A stretch of 64,000 nt of DNA from a virus: IMG/VR virus record IMGVR_UViG_3300022594_000235, positions 1 to 64,000 of that record; one strand, given 5' to 3'. Shown one piece after another: positions 1-9,556 of this stretch. Each line of letters opens with the position of its first letter. The stretch's first letter is position 1. Made by a program: the position numbers and the translations under genes. A model generated the notes under the pieces. The model did no database searches, was not told the origin of the DNA, and saw only the letters and a list, made by a program, of their open reading frames with translations.

Positions 1-2
1 TT

Positions 3-1364
3 GCAGTAACAAGTGGCACTATTGCTACATCAACTGGTACTGGCGCACTACAAGTATACGGTGGTGGTTCATTATATGGTAACTTGTTTGTTGGACAAAA
101 ACTAATTGTTAACAAACTGTACGACGACAGCGGTTCTTACGTACAAGTTGGCGGACCAATTGAAAGCACAAATAACGTATCTGGTGCGGCACTATATGCG
201 GCAGGCGGCAATAACTTATTGTACTACTCACAAGACTGGTCAGTAAGTAACAGCAACTGGACTAAGGTAAACAGTTCAGCAGGTTTAAATGCTACAACAA
301 GCCCAGATGGTACAACTAACGCTACGTTATTAACAGAATCAGGTGCAACAGGTAACCACTACTTTAACCAAGCGTTAACTGGTGTAACAGGTCCTGTAAC
401 ATTTAGTATCTATGCTAAGGCAAATACACGTACTTACATTGCGCTGTATGTAAACGCAGGCGGTTCACAACACGGTGTTTACTTTAATCTAAGCACTGGT
501 GCATACCAAGTTGGCCCAGCACCGTTGTACAACACAACTGGTAAGATCGAGGCAGTTGGTTACAACGGTTGGTATCGTTGTTCTATTACAGTTTGGGCAA
601 TACCAGGTGCGGCAATTACTACATTTGGTGTATACTCTGCACAGGGTTACGACACATTAATCAGTGGAACTAATACAAGTTTCACAGGTACAGGCGGTGC
701 GGGTGCTTACATTTGGGGCGCACAAGGTGATCCAGGGTACCTAGCAGGTCCATACCAAGTTACAACTAACGCATTAGTAACAGCAAATAATAACATTTAT
801 GCTGGTGGTAGTTTATATATTGCTAACACAGCAACAGTTAATAACGCACAAGTTGTTACTACTGCTACATTGATGACTAACTTAGGATTGTATGGCTCAA
901 CTCCAAACACTCTAATTATCAACAATGCAACAAACTCAACAAGTACCAACACAGGTGCTCTACAGGTTGTTAACGGTGGTATTGGTATTGGTGGCAATGC
1001 TTATGTTGGCGGAACACTATATGCTACTGCTAAGAGCTTCTTAATTGATCACCCAACTAAGAAAGGATATAAATTACAGTATGGTAGTTTAGAAGGTCCA
1101 GAAAACGGCGTATATGTACGCGGTAAGTTAAATGGTCGAGTAATTGAACTACCAGACTACTGGAACTCATTAGTTGATATGGACACTATTACAGTTGACC
1201 TAACACCAATTGGTAAGTTCCAGAAACTATACGTTGAGAAGATTGAAGGCAACAAGATTTATGTTGATAACGACAGCATGTTTAGCGGCAATGTTCAATG
1301 CTTCTACACAGTATGGGCTGAACGTAAAGATATTGATAAACTCAACACAGAGTTCAAAGGATAA
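3..1364 (+). CDS. tail fibre protein, 5' end outside window
   Basis: The reading frame is open from base 3, so the gene starts left of the window; a TTG at 84 is only an internal codon. The visible part has glycine/threonine/asparagine-rich beta repeats of the kind TSTGTGALQV..GG..GN..VGG, seen near residues 10-30 and again near 310-340. The last ~110 residues form a compact C-terminal module beginning SFLIDHPTKKGYKLQYGSLE, which I recognise from tail fibres of aquatic T4-like phages. This is a virion tail protein, probably involved in receptor contact. It is followed after 3 bases by another tail gene. The exact fibre position is unknown. Confidence 0.8.
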   Translation, partial: AVTSGTIATSTGTGALQVYGGGSLYGNLFVGQKLIVNKLYDDSGSYVQVGGPIESTNNVSGAALYAAGGNNLLYYSQDWSVSNSNWTKVNSSAGLNATTSPDGTTNATLLTESGATGNHYFNQALTGVTGPVTFSIYAKANTRTYIALYVNAGGSQHGVYFNLSTGAYQVGPAPLYNTTGKIEAVGYNGWYRCSITVWAIPGAAITTFGVYSAQGYDTLISGTNTSFTGTGGAGAYIWGAQGDPGYLAGPYQVTTNALVTANNNIYAGGSLYIANTATVNNAQVVTTATLMTNLGLYGSTPNTLIINNATNSTSTNTGALQVVNGGIGIGGNAYVGGTLYATAKSFLIDHPTKKGYKLQYGSLEGPENGVYVRGKLNGRVIELPDYWNSLVDMDTITVDLTPIGKFQKLYVEKIEGNKIYVDNDSMFSGNVQCFYTVWAERKDIDKLNTEFKG

Positions 1365-1367
1365 AAA

Positions 1368-2021
1368 ATGGCATCAACATTCGGACCACAGATTCCCTTA
1401 ACTAACCTAGCGTACTACCTAGATCCGTATAACTCTAAAAGTTATAGTGGATCGGGCAGTACTGCTTACAACTTAGTGGATAATCTACCTTCAACACTAT
1501 CTTCTATTACCTATTCAGGTGGTAGCTTTAGTAATGCTACAGCAGGTGCTATTGTTAGTGGTGCAAGTTACAACTTAAACCTTGCTACAGGATTTACTGT
1601 AATGCAATTTTTAAACTTAAACAGTAGAACCGGCGGCTTCTTTAACTATGTTTCTGGTTCTAACAGCGTTAACTTGTACGCAGGTAACTTAACACAGATG
1701 CGTTGGGAAACATACAGTACCAACGGTGACTTATATTCAAATACAACAATTCCATTGAATCAGTGGCATTGCTGGACTGGAACATTTGCCGGAACATCAT
1801 CTGGCGGTAGTACTGCATTAAGCAGTCTTTATTACAACGGAGTATTAGACAACTCAGGAACTGTAAGCGGTCCATCGAGTAACAATGCTACATTCCAAGT
1901 TGGTGTACAATCTGGCCCATGTAACGGCCTAATTGGTCCTACACTTTTCTGGAATACTGCGCTATCTGCTTCCCAAGTACGTGCGGCTTATGTAGCACTA
2001 AAGGGCAGATACGGACTATAA
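1368..2021 (+). CDS. LamG/concanavalin-like tail protein
   Basis: 217 residues; start ATG preceded by AAGGATAAAAA. The pattern (YYLDPYNSKSYSGSGST near the start, NQWHCWTGTFAG in the middle, GLIGPTLFWNTALSASQVRA near the end) is that of the laminin-G/concanavalin-A-like jelly-roll found in phage tail fibres, which usually binds glycans. It lies between two fibre genes in the same direction, so it is most likely a fibre tip or adhesin. The family call rests on motif pattern only. Confidence 0.65.
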   Translation: MASTFGPQIPLTNLAYYLDPYNSKSYSGSGSTAYNLVDNLPSTLSSITYSGGSFSNATAGAIVSGASYNLNLATGFTVMQFLNLNSRTGGFFNYVSGSNSVNLYAGNLTQMRWETYSTNGDLYSNTTIPLNQWHCWTGTFAGTSSGGSTALSSLYYNGVLDNSGTVSGPSSNNATFQVGVQSGPCNGLIGPTLFWNTALSASQVRAAYVALKGRYGL

Positions 2022-2028
2022 TTTAAGG

Positions 2029-2034
2029 TAAATA
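2029..2034 (+). promoter_or_regulatory. late promoter box TAAATA
   Basis: TAAATA lies 10 bases before the ATG at 2045; the gap holds GGAA, which may serve as a weak ribosome site. Confidence 0.45.
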
Positions 2035-2044
2035 TTGGAATACT

Positions 2045-4705
2045 ATGGCATACAGTAATCGTAACATTTTAATAACCCCAAATATAGGATCTGCATCAGC
2101 TGAGCCTATAATTGCGTACCAGGGCGGTAGCGCAAGCACATCTGCGACTCTGTATGCACGTGTGCTAGATGCTGGTACACTAAGTTGGGAAGCAACAGCA
2201 GGCCAAGTTCATACTATTGGCGACGGTATGACTGGACAATTTTTCTCAGTCAATGACGTTAGCGGTATCCCAAGTATTACTGTAAACAGCACAGGACAAA
2301 TTCAATTAGCACCATATCAAGGTTTTGTAACCATTGGTGGTAATACTCAATCAACAACTACAGGTACTGGTTCACTACAAGTTTTAGGTGGTGTTGGTAT
2401 CAGTGGTAACTTAAACATTGGTGGTTCATTTAACCTAAGTGCTAACTTAGCAGTTGGCGGTGCGGCTAGTACATACGGTTTATCAGTTAATACAACTACA
2501 AACATTGCGGCATATTTAACTACTAACTCTGCAACTGGTCTTGCACTTCAAACTGGTTCTTACAGAGGTATTGGATTCAACAGTTATACATTAGACGGAT
2601 CTACATATACTGTAATGGGCACTGGCTTTAACGGTCAAATTCAATTACAAGATTCAAACGGATTTAAATTTTTAGTATCAGCGGCTTCACAAAGTGCTAA
2701 CGCAGTAGCAACACAATTTAATGCACTAAACATTAACTCAACACAAATTATTGTTCCGCAATCAACAGCGGCTACAAGTACATCAACTGGTGCTATTACA
2801 ACATATGGTGGTATTTCATCAGGTGGCGCTCACTGGGCGGGTGCTGATAGTTATTTTAACGGTGTGCGTATTGGTCAAGGTAACTTACTTGCTACATCAA
2901 ATACAGTAGTTGGTTTTAACTCAGGTGGTGCATTAACAACTGGCGGCACCTCAAACACATTCTTAGGTAACTTATCAGGTAACGGTGTAACAACTGGTGC
3001 AAGTAATACATTGGTTGGTTACAACAGTGGTAACGCATTAGCGGCAGGCGGTAGCAATACTGCACTTGGAGCATCTACACTGGCATTTGCGGCAGGCGCA
3101 TCAGTACAAAATAATACCGCTGTCGGTTATCGTGCAATGGGTATTAATGCTCTTGCAACTGGCGGTAACACAGGTATTGGCGCTAACGCATTACTACAAA
3201 TGACCAGCGGTCAAAATAATACTGCTATCGGTTATGGCGCAGGTTCTGGTACAGCTACAAACAACAACGGTGTGTTTATTGGATACAACTCAGGTAACTC
3301 TGTTGCATACGATAACTGTGTTGTTATCGGTAACAACAGTGGCGGCACAATGAGTGCGGCTGGACAAATTATTATTGCCAACGGTGCTGGTACACAGCGT
3401 ATTTTTATTGATGCTACTGGTAACGTTACAATTAGCGCAACAACAGCGGCAAGCACAACAGCAGGCGTAGGATCATTAATTGTATCAGGCGGCGCGGCAA
3501 TTGCTTCTGGTTTAAACTTAGCTGGTGCGCTATACGCAAACAATTCTGCAGGTACTAACGGTTATTTCTTACAAACAACTGGTTCTGGTATTCAGTGGGC
3601 GCAGGCCGCATCTTCAATATCTAACATTACAACATCTGGTACTTATTACCCAATGTTCACTAGCTCAGTTAGCGGAACAATTACAGTTGACTATGTTGAC
3701 TCTTCACACTTAGTATACAATCCAGCTACTGGCGCACTATCTGTAACAGGTAACATTAGTGGCGGTACTGGTGGTCAAATGTTTGCAGGTACAATGGGTA
3801 TTGGTGTTGGAACAACTAACGCAGTTGGCTCAGGTGGTGCAGTACTACAAATTGGCTATAAAGATGGTAGTACAAACTTATTACGTATTGGTGACGGTTC
3901 TAACTCAGCTAACTCAAGCTATAGATGGCGTGTTGATCAAACCTATAACTGGATCGCCAACAGCGGCACAGCTGATAACTTCTCTGTAGCTAGCTCAACA
4001 GGTAACGTATCAACTCCAGGTACTATTCAAGGTGGTGGTAGCTCTACTAGCGTTGTTGGTGCATTGAGAGCTGGTGCAGGAGGTGGTGGTACTGGTGGTG
4101 ATGTACAGATTAATACAGCATATCCAACTATTTGGTTTAATCACACAACACAGATGCCGGCGTATTTGCATAATAACAGTAACTTGTTATATGTGCTACG
4201 TGGCGCAGTAGGAGCAGGTGCAGGTTCTTGGACACAGGTTAACGGTCAGTGGCCATTAATTAGTGACTTATCTAACAACAACCTTACAGTTGGTGGTACG
4301 TTATATGTTGTAGGTGATGCTTATACAGCTACATCAGACGAAAGATTAAAAAATATTGAAGGGCCAATTACTGATGCAATAGCAAAAATAATGACCCTAG
4401 ACGGTTTCTACTATACTGATAACGAAATTGCTACATCGTTAGGTGTGCAAGGCGGTCGTAGAAAACTAGGTTTAAGTGCTCAGAAATTGAAAGCAGTGGT
4501 TCCAGAAGTTGTAGTTCCGGCACCGTTTGATAGAAATGAGAAAACAGGCGAATCACGCTCTGGAGAAAACTATCTAACAGCACAATATGAACGTGTGGTT
4601 CCTCTACTAGTAGAAGGTATCAAAGAACATGAGCGTACAATACAAGCGCAAGCCGCGCAAATAGACGAATTAAAAGCGTTGGTACAACAACTGCTTAATA
4701 AATAA
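2045..4705 (+). CDS. tail fibre with C-terminal peptidase S74 chaperone
   Basis: 886 residues. Most of the protein is beta-structured repeats, including a run of short NTxxG/NSGN-type repeats (about residues 290-430) typical of trimeric fibres. The last ~130 residues carry the S74 intramolecular chaperone: TSDERLKNIEGPI, then GLSAQKLKAVVPEVV, then YLTAQYERVVPLLVEGIKE and a terminal helix. In this family the domain trimerises the fibre and then cuts itself off at the serine of the SDERLK motif with help from the lysine. It shares its repeat module with the partial fibre gene at the window start. Confidence 0.88.
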   Translation: MAYSNRNILITPNIGSASAEPIIAYQGGSASTSATLYARVLDAGTLSWEATAGQVHTIGDGMTGQFFSVNDVSGIPSITVNSTGQIQLAPYQGFVTIGGNTQSTTTGTGSLQVLGGVGISGNLNIGGSFNLSANLAVGGAASTYGLSVNTTTNIAAYLTTNSATGLALQTGSYRGIGFNSYTLDGSTYTVMGTGFNGQIQLQDSNGFKFLVSAASQSANAVATQFNALNINSTQIIVPQSTAATSTSTGAITTYGGISSGGAHWAGADSYFNGVRIGQGNLLATSNTVVGFNSGGALTTGGTSNTFLGNLSGNGVTTGASNTLVGYNSGNALAAGGSNTALGASTLAFAAGASVQNNTAVGYRAMGINALATGGNTGIGANALLQMTSGQNNTAIGYGAGSGTATNNNGVFIGYNSGNSVAYDNCVVIGNNSGGTMSAAGQIIIANGAGTQRIFIDATGNVTISATTAASTTAGVGSLIVSGGAAIASGLNLAGALYANNSAGTNGYFLQTTGSGIQWAQAASSISNITTSGTYYPMFTSSVSGTITVDYVDSSHLVYNPATGALSVTGNISGGTGGQMFAGTMGIGVGTTNAVGSGGAVLQIGYKDGSTNLLRIGDGSNSANSSYRWRVDQTYNWIANSGTADNFSVASSTGNVSTPGTIQGGGSSTSVVGALRAGAGGGGTGGDVQINTAYPTIWFNHTTQMPAYLHNNSNLLYVLRGAVGAGAGSWTQVNGQWPLISDLSNNNLTVGGTLYVVGDAYTATSDERLKNIEGPITDAIAKIMTLDGFYYTDNEIATSLGVQGGRRKLGLSAQKLKAVVPEVVVPAPFDRNEKTGESRSGENYLTAQYERVVPLLVEGIKEHERTIQAQAAQIDELKALVQQLLNK
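4699..4704 (+). promoter_or_regulatory. late promoter box TAAATA
   Basis: TAAATA overlaps the stop codon of the S74 fibre gene and lies 24 bases before the next ATG (4729). An AAGGAA ribosome site lies in the gap, as expected for a leadered late transcript. Confidence 0.4.
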
Positions 4706-4728
4706 GAATACACAAGGAATTTACCAAA

Positions 4729-5841
4729 ATGGCAATTTACAGCAACGGATTATTAGTTATTGATAACACAGGAAACGTTATTCCTGCAAAGTACACCACA
4801 CGTGGTAGTTTAGCGGCTACGTCAACTCCGGGTTACATCGGTTACGTAAGTGATGTTAACGACTTTGTATTTTCGACTAACAGATATCCATCAACCGGCC
4901 CATCCGGTAACACATACCCTCCAATTACACAAGGTGGTACTCAAGCCTACTACGCATGGTACAAGTTTGTTGCTAAACCAAGCGATTACAAAAACGAAAT
5001 TGTTATTCAACAAGGTTCAGTATCTGGCGGTTATGTAGGTGGTAGCATATGGTCGAACATTCTTCACGTTCACCATAGCTGTGACGTTGCATTAGAGCAA
5101 CCACAAACACTAAACTTTGCAACATATTATGGCGGTTGGCACTCTTCAGAATGGTATGCTTACCATCACCAAGGTAACTCAAGCGTTCAAGCTAACAAAC
5201 AAGACTGGGCGTCTTGGACAGTTACAACAATTAGTAACCGCCCAACAGGTTCTTACTCACCTAACTCATGGCACAACGGTACTAAAGTTGGTTCAAACAA
5301 CAACTACGCTATGATTCAAATTGGTGGTACAGGTAACTACATTAACTACAACACAGACTCATGGGGCACTGGTTACGCAACTCCAGGTTCACACTCTTAT
5401 GGTTCTGGTGTTCCTGCAGAAGGTAACTATGGTTACAACTTTACTCCAGGTCAAGGTGGTGCATACAAGTGGAACTTTACTACTATGACATCATCCGGTG
5501 GTTTAGCAGGTGAAGCACCGTTTGGTGGCGGTACTGCTGGTAAGGCTATGATGACCAAGTATTACAAGTGGTATCATAATCCAAACGCATCATCTGCATT
5601 CTCTCGTTATAACGTATCAAGCGACAGCTGGTCTGGTTCTCCAAGCTCACAGTATAACAACGGTGAACAATGTTCAGTTATGGGACAAGACTACGGTTAT
5701 ATGATTGCTGGTTATAATGGCGCACAGAACAACGTTAGCCAAAAAACTTATTACCCATCGGATAGTCACCAAGTGTTGGGTTCAGTTTACAGTCAACGTA
5801 ACCAATCTTCAGGAAATGCTTGTTACGGACCTCTACCTTAA
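4729..5841 (+). CDS. putative tail fibre/adhesin subunit
   Basis: 370 residues, very rich in Gly, Tyr, Asn and Ser, with many aromatic repeats (for example NYGYNFTPGQGGAYKWNF) and no recognised catalytic motif. Start ATG follows AAGGAATTTACCAAA. It is the last gene of the fibre cluster and ends just before the halogenase. Composition and position suggest an exposed tail or receptor-binding protein, but I do not recognise a family. Its surface would be rich in Tyr and Trp, which is worth bearing in mind given the halogenase next door. Confidence 0.6.
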   Translation: MAIYSNGLLVIDNTGNVIPAKYTTRGSLAATSTPGYIGYVSDVNDFVFSTNRYPSTGPSGNTYPPITQGGTQAYYAWYKFVAKPSDYKNEIVIQQGSVSGGYVGGSIWSNILHVHHSCDVALEQPQTLNFATYYGGWHSSEWYAYHHQGNSSVQANKQDWASWTVTTISNRPTGSYSPNSWHNGTKVGSNNNYAMIQIGGTGNYINYNTDSWGTGYATPGSHSYGSGVPAEGNYGYNFTPGQGGAYKWNFTTMTSSGGLAGEAPFGGGTAGKAMMTKYYKWYHNPNASSAFSRYNVSSDSWSGSPSSQYNNGEQCSVMGQDYGYMIAGYNGAQNNVSQKTYYPSDSHQVLGSVYSQRNQSSGNACYGPLP

Positions 5842-5852
5842 TAAGTAGACAC

Positions 5853-7220
5853 ATGAAAACAATATGCATAGTAGGCGGTGGGACAGCTGGTTGGCTATCC
5901 GCCGCTTATCTTATTAATAAGCTACCCGATTACCAAATCCAATTAATAGAAAGTCCTAACATTCCTACTATTGGCGTGGGCGAAGGAACATGGCCTAGCA
6001 TTATGAAAATGCTAAATGATCTAGGAATTAAGGCTACTGAATTAGTTGCACTAACCGGTGGCGGTGTTAAACTAGGCATTAAATTTATTGACTTTGCTGA
6101 AACTCCGTTTTGGTTGTCTACAGACCCAGACTGGGAAACGTGGGGCAGTGATTTAACAGCGGCCGTTGGCAATAATAATAAATGTCCGTGGCTACAAGAT
6201 AACAGTATGCACGGTTGTCATTTTGTTGCGTCTGAATTAGCTAACCTATTACAACAACGTAGTGTTGAAAAAGGTGTTCAACTAGTTAACGCAGAACTTG
6301 TAAATGTTGAGATGGACGGTGATAATTGTAAGAGTGTAACTTTAGATAACGGCGCTCAAGTAACTGCTGATTGGTTTGTAGATTGTTCAGGGTTTAAGAG
6401 ATTACTAATTGGTAAAACAGACAGCGAATTTCAAAGCTACGATAAAGAGTTACTAGTTGATACAGCTATTGTAGGACAAAAGCCTTACACAGATCCTGAA
6501 AAAGAGTACGAGCCATTTACATCTAGTATAGGAATGACGTCTGGTTGGCGATTTAAAATTCCAGTCTACGAGCGCACAGGCAACGGATACATCTATAGCA
6601 GTCAGTTTATCAGTGATGAAGACGCTAGGGTAGAGTTTGCTAATGCAACTGGTATTGAAAATCCTAGAAAAATTGTAATGAAACCTGGATACTACAAAGA
6701 AATTATCAAAGGTAACATTATTGCGGCAGGAATGAGTAGCGGGTTTATAGAACCATTAGAAGCCACAGCAATTCATTTAGCAGGAAAAACTATTGAATAT
6801 GCAGTTGAAGTTATAAAAAGGCGCAAAAATCATACTTGGGCAAACGCAGAAATACAAGAAAGAATACGTTATATTAAAATTGTGGTGCTTAGTCACTATG
6901 CTTTTAGCAAGAGAAAAGAGCCATTTTGGGTAGCGGCAAGCGAAGCCGCACGTAACTCAAAAGACTTCCAGGATTTCTGGCGCTCTCTTAAATATAAATA
7001 TCCAACGAAGGAAGATAACCTCGATAACGGTTACCCTTATTTTCAATGGAACGAACTGCTAAAAGGGTTTGGTGAAGAACATTACTATCCTAAGATATCA
7101 AAGGATGCTAAAGTACAAGTTTATCTTGCACAAAAAACATTACCAAATCATTACAGGCACATAACAGAGATAAGGATTAAAAATGGAATCGACAGAAAAG
7201 AAAGTTTGGCAAATAGCTGA
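5853..7220 (+). CDS. flavin-dependent tryptophan-halogenase family protein
   Basis: 455 residues from the ATG at 5853; an upstream TTG in frame is less likely because MKTICIVGGG matches the family N-terminus. Visible elements: FAD-binding GGGTAGW (8-14), GVGEGTWP (41-48), a lysine at about 73 (GGGVKLGIKF) in the place of the catalytic lysine of PrnA-type halogenases, the W-x-F-x-I-P form of the WxWxIP motif (GWRFKIP), and SGFIEPLEAT with the catalytic glutamate. The enzyme would use reduced FAD, oxygen and halide to halogenate an aromatic substrate. Related enzymes are known in cyanophages (for example VirX1); the natural substrate is unknown. It follows the fibre genes directly. Confidence 0.88.
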   Translation: MKTICIVGGGTAGWLSAAYLINKLPDYQIQLIESPNIPTIGVGEGTWPSIMKMLNDLGIKATELVALTGGGVKLGIKFIDFAETPFWLSTDPDWETWGSDLTAAVGNNNKCPWLQDNSMHGCHFVASELANLLQQRSVEKGVQLVNAELVNVEMDGDNCKSVTLDNGAQVTADWFVDCSGFKRLLIGKTDSEFQSYDKELLVDTAIVGQKPYTDPEKEYEPFTSSIGMTSGWRFKIPVYERTGNGYIYSSQFISDEDARVEFANATGIENPRKIVMKPGYYKEIIKGNIIAAGMSSGFIEPLEATAIHLAGKTIEYAVEVIKRRKNHTWANAEIQERIRYIKIVVLSHYAFSKRKEPFWVAASEAARNSKDFQDFWRSLKYKYPTKEDNLDNGYPYFQWNELLKGFGEEHYYPKISKDAKVQVYLAQKTLPNHYRHITEIRIKNGIDRKESLANS

Positions 7221-7869
7221 TTTAGTAGAAGCTCTACCACGTGGTATGAGTGACTTCCAGATGAAGCAATTTGTTATCAATGCACAACTTACACCAGTTA
7301 AGCAACTGCAACAAGTTACAATGGAAGCAGAAGTGCGTGAAGAAAACTTACGCAAAGCAGAATACGAAGATAAAAAGAATCAGCTTAAGATTGAAATCTT
7401 AAAGAAGAAGCGTGATCGCGAAGTTGATCCTTTATATCAGATGGAAATTGATTTAGAAATCCATCAACTAGAAGAAAAGATTTACTTAAACGTAAAAGAA
7501 GTTAAACGTATCAAAAATGAATTAAATACTTTTTACGAAGTACTACAGTATTTTAATGACAATTATGATATTGGCGAGATGTTGGCTATGAAAGACACTC
7601 TCGAAATTGATTACTGGGTCAAACGTCTAGGTCGTCAAGCAGGTTTAGATATTGTATCTACAGGTAGAATTTCTACAGGTAACTTGCAAGCGATGTTAGA
7701 CTTACCAGAAGAGATTTTCCATGTAACCTTACAGGAAGCATTGAAGATTACAAACGAAATGGCCGCTTATATTCCTGTGCCACAGCTAGGTTCAGCTCAA
7801 GATCAAGAAACAATGATCAAGTTTAACGTAGATGGAACACAAGACAAGATTGAAAGAGCGCCACAATAA
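7183..7869 (+). CDS. coiled-coil protein of unknown function
   Basis: 228 residues; ATG at 7183 overlaps the halogenase end by 38 bases and has AAGGA in front. Residues ~45-125 are strongly charged heptad-like helices (KKNQLKIEILKKKRDREV, QLEEKIYLNVKEVKRIKNEL), so a coiled coil is expected. The rest is helical with no catalytic motif. No family recognised. Coupling to the halogenase and tail genes suggests a structural or assembly role, which is inference only. Confidence 0.6.
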   Translation: MESTEKKVWQIADLVEALPRGMSDFQMKQFVINAQLTPVKQLQQVTMEAEVREENLRKAEYEDKKNQLKIEILKKKRDREVDPLYQMEIDLEIHQLEEKIYLNVKEVKRIKNELNTFYEVLQYFNDNYDIGEMLAMKDTLEIDYWVKRLGRQAGLDIVSTGRISTGNLQAMLDLPEEIFHVTLQEALKITNEMAAYIPVPQLGSAQDQETMIKFNVDGTQDKIERAPQ

Positions 7870-7894
7870 CGCTTTTTAGCAAGGTCTTACTAAT

Positions 7895-8557
7895 ATGCTT
7901 TTAATGAAAATTGATTGGAACCAAGCACTTACGTTCCAACTACCGCCAAATACAAAATACACTACTCACGGATGGGTAGTTGTAGATCTTCCAATTGTAA
8001 ATTTTAATGCTGATCAAATTGCAAAATACAAAATTGTGCAATTAACTGATCCGCAAGTGATTGCAGAAATGGAACATATCAACTATACTGTACTCGATGA
8101 TGGTACTGTTGCGTATGTTACAACTGTTGCTGATCATACACCAAATGATATTGTTGACGGTCATCTACAACATTTCCCTACTCTAACATCACACGAAGAT
8201 ATTGAGTTGTTCTTGAAAGGTTACAAGTATCTAAGCATATTAGAAATTCAAGCAGAGTACGATGTTAAGTTTGCTAACTTAAATGTAACTACAAGTTCTT
8301 TAGAAGCAAGTACATTTAATCAACAGCTTGCAGAAGCACAAGCATTACAAGCCAACCCTAACTATCCAACTCCGTTGTTGTCTGCATTGTCAGCCGCAAG
8401 TGGAATTAGTACTGGTGATTTAGCTAGTCAAGCACTTGCTAAGAATGCGGCATTCCAAGCACAACAAGCAACATTGTTAGGCGAAATGCTAGCAGACAAA
8501 AAAGCAGTTAATGACTGCACAACTCCTTTACAGGTAAAACAACTTGGCTGGATCTGA
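7895..8557 (+). CDS. conserved phage protein of unknown function
   Basis: 220 residues; ATG at 7895 (a second in-frame ATG lies at 7907). The N-terminal half looks globular and beta-rich. The C-terminal ~100 residues are Ala/Gln/Leu-rich helices ending TPLQVKQLGWI, reminiscent of tail-fibre assembly or chaperone C-termini, but I cannot name the family. Its last 14 bases overlap the next gene, suggesting translational coupling with the oxygenase. Confidence 0.55.
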   Translation: MLLMKIDWNQALTFQLPPNTKYTTHGWVVVDLPIVNFNADQIAKYKIVQLTDPQVIAEMEHINYTVLDDGTVAYVTTVADHTPNDIVDGHLQHFPTLTSHEDIELFLKGYKYLSILEIQAEYDVKFANLNVTTSSLEASTFNQQLAEAQALQANPNYPTPLLSALSAASGISTGDLASQALAKNAAFQAQQATLLGEMLADKKAVNDCTTPLQVKQLGWI

Positions 8558-9134
8558 TCTCACCTTAAGTAACATCTTCCCCACTCCGGTGTGGACAATT
8601 AAGAACGAAATTTCTGAAGAAGATTTAAAAGAGTTAGAAAGATTTGCGTATGAGATGATTAAAGCTCAACCAAATCTAGATATATCAAGTAAACGTGGCG
8701 GTGGTGGCAGTAGTAAAGTTCTTACTATTGCACACCCTGTCTTAATGCCTATCATTGAAAAGTGTACTAGTGCATTAGTCAAAGACTACGAATCTGTCAC
8801 TAAACTAAAATTAAAAAACTATTGGGTCAACGTAAACCCACCAGGTGCATATATGATTCCGCACCTGCATCCACGTAGCGTATTTGCATGTACACTATAT
8901 GTTAAGACTCCGCCTCGCAGTGGAAAAATAACATTCATCAATCCAAATCTTGCCGCCCGTCAACACTTCTATAGTGCCAAGGATGTAGATTATAATTATA
9001 AGAGTTATAGTTTTCAACCAGTACCTGGGCTATTCATTGCTTTCCCAAGCTGGTTAGATCACGGTGTAGAAGAAAATCTATCGGAAGAAGATAGAATCAG
9101 TATTAGTTTTAATCTAATAGCCGACGACATTTAA
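8544..9134 (+). CDS. 2OG-Fe(II) oxygenase, TIGR02466-like
   Basis: 196 residues from a TTG start (no in-frame ATG until deep inside the domain) that overlaps the previous stop. It opens with LSNIFPTPVW, then has NYWVNVNPPGAYMIPHLHPRS, YYVK-type strand FACTLYV, and SWLDHGVEEN...DRISISFNL, which match the putative 2OG-Fe(II) oxygenase family TIGR02466. The two His of PHLHP, the later His of LDHGV and the final Arg are the candidate iron and 2-oxoglutarate ligands. The substrate is unknown. Position behind tail fibres and halogenase suggests modification of a virion protein or host product. Confidence 0.78.
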   Translation: MAGSDLTLSNIFPTPVWTIKNEISEEDLKELERFAYEMIKAQPNLDISSKRGGGGSSKVLTIAHPVLMPIIEKCTSALVKDYESVTKLKLKNYWVNVNPPGAYMIPHLHPRSVFACTLYVKTPPRSGKITFINPNLAARQHFYSAKDVDYNYKSYSFQPVPGLFIAFPSWLDHGVEENLSEEDRISISFNLIADDI

Positions 9135-9556
9135 CTAATTAAATCAAATATAGTATCAATTTTTGCTTTATTTGTTTTACTACTCAACGTAGTTCTTAAA
9201 CCAGAGTGTAATGGTTTAGGTAAACTGTCTTTAGATACCCAAGCATACCCAGAATGTTCGTGATTGAGTTTAGGAATAAACTCATCGCCGACTAACAACA
9301 CGTAGGTGTGGTAGTAAAACTCACCGTCTTTGCTTTCATATTGTTCTAAGGGAATTGTTTTTTCTATATTAGGTAAGAATCCAATTTCTTCTTGGATCTC
9401 TCTACATAGTGCTTCATATGGGGTTTGATCAGTAGGCTCGTGTTTGCCACCTACGATTCCCCACGTGCCTGCGGTTTTACCTTCTGATCGATTTAGTAAT
9501 AAAAATCGTTTTGTTGATTTACTTAAAAATATTCCGCCACTACAAATTATGTTCAT
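9131..9556 (-). CDS. Nudix hydrolase
   Basis: 141 residues from the ATG at 9556, which overlaps the upstream stop as ATGA; a start at 9571 is also open. The Nudix box is readable as GGKHEPTDQTPYEALCREIQ followed by EEIGF. The REIQEEIGF half is canonical; the first glutamate half carries a one-residue insertion relative to GX5EX7REUXEEXGU and a Gln where Glu is usual. It probably hydrolyses a nucleoside diphosphate derivative. It is translationally coupled to the gp15-like gene and converges with the oxygenase gene (4-base overlap at 9131-9134). Confidence 0.8.
   Translation of the reverse strand: MNIICSGGIFLSKSTKRFLLLNRSEGKTAGTWGIVGGKHEPTDQTPYEALCREIQEEIGFLPNIEKTIPLEQYESKDGEFYYHTYVLLVGDEFIPKLNHEHSGYAWVSKDSLPKPLHSGLRTTLSSKTNKAKIDTIFDLIS

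Noticed and set aside
84-86. TTG start of the first fibre gene inside the window
   Set aside because: The frame is open to base 3 and the upstream residues match the fibre repeat, so the gene begins outside.
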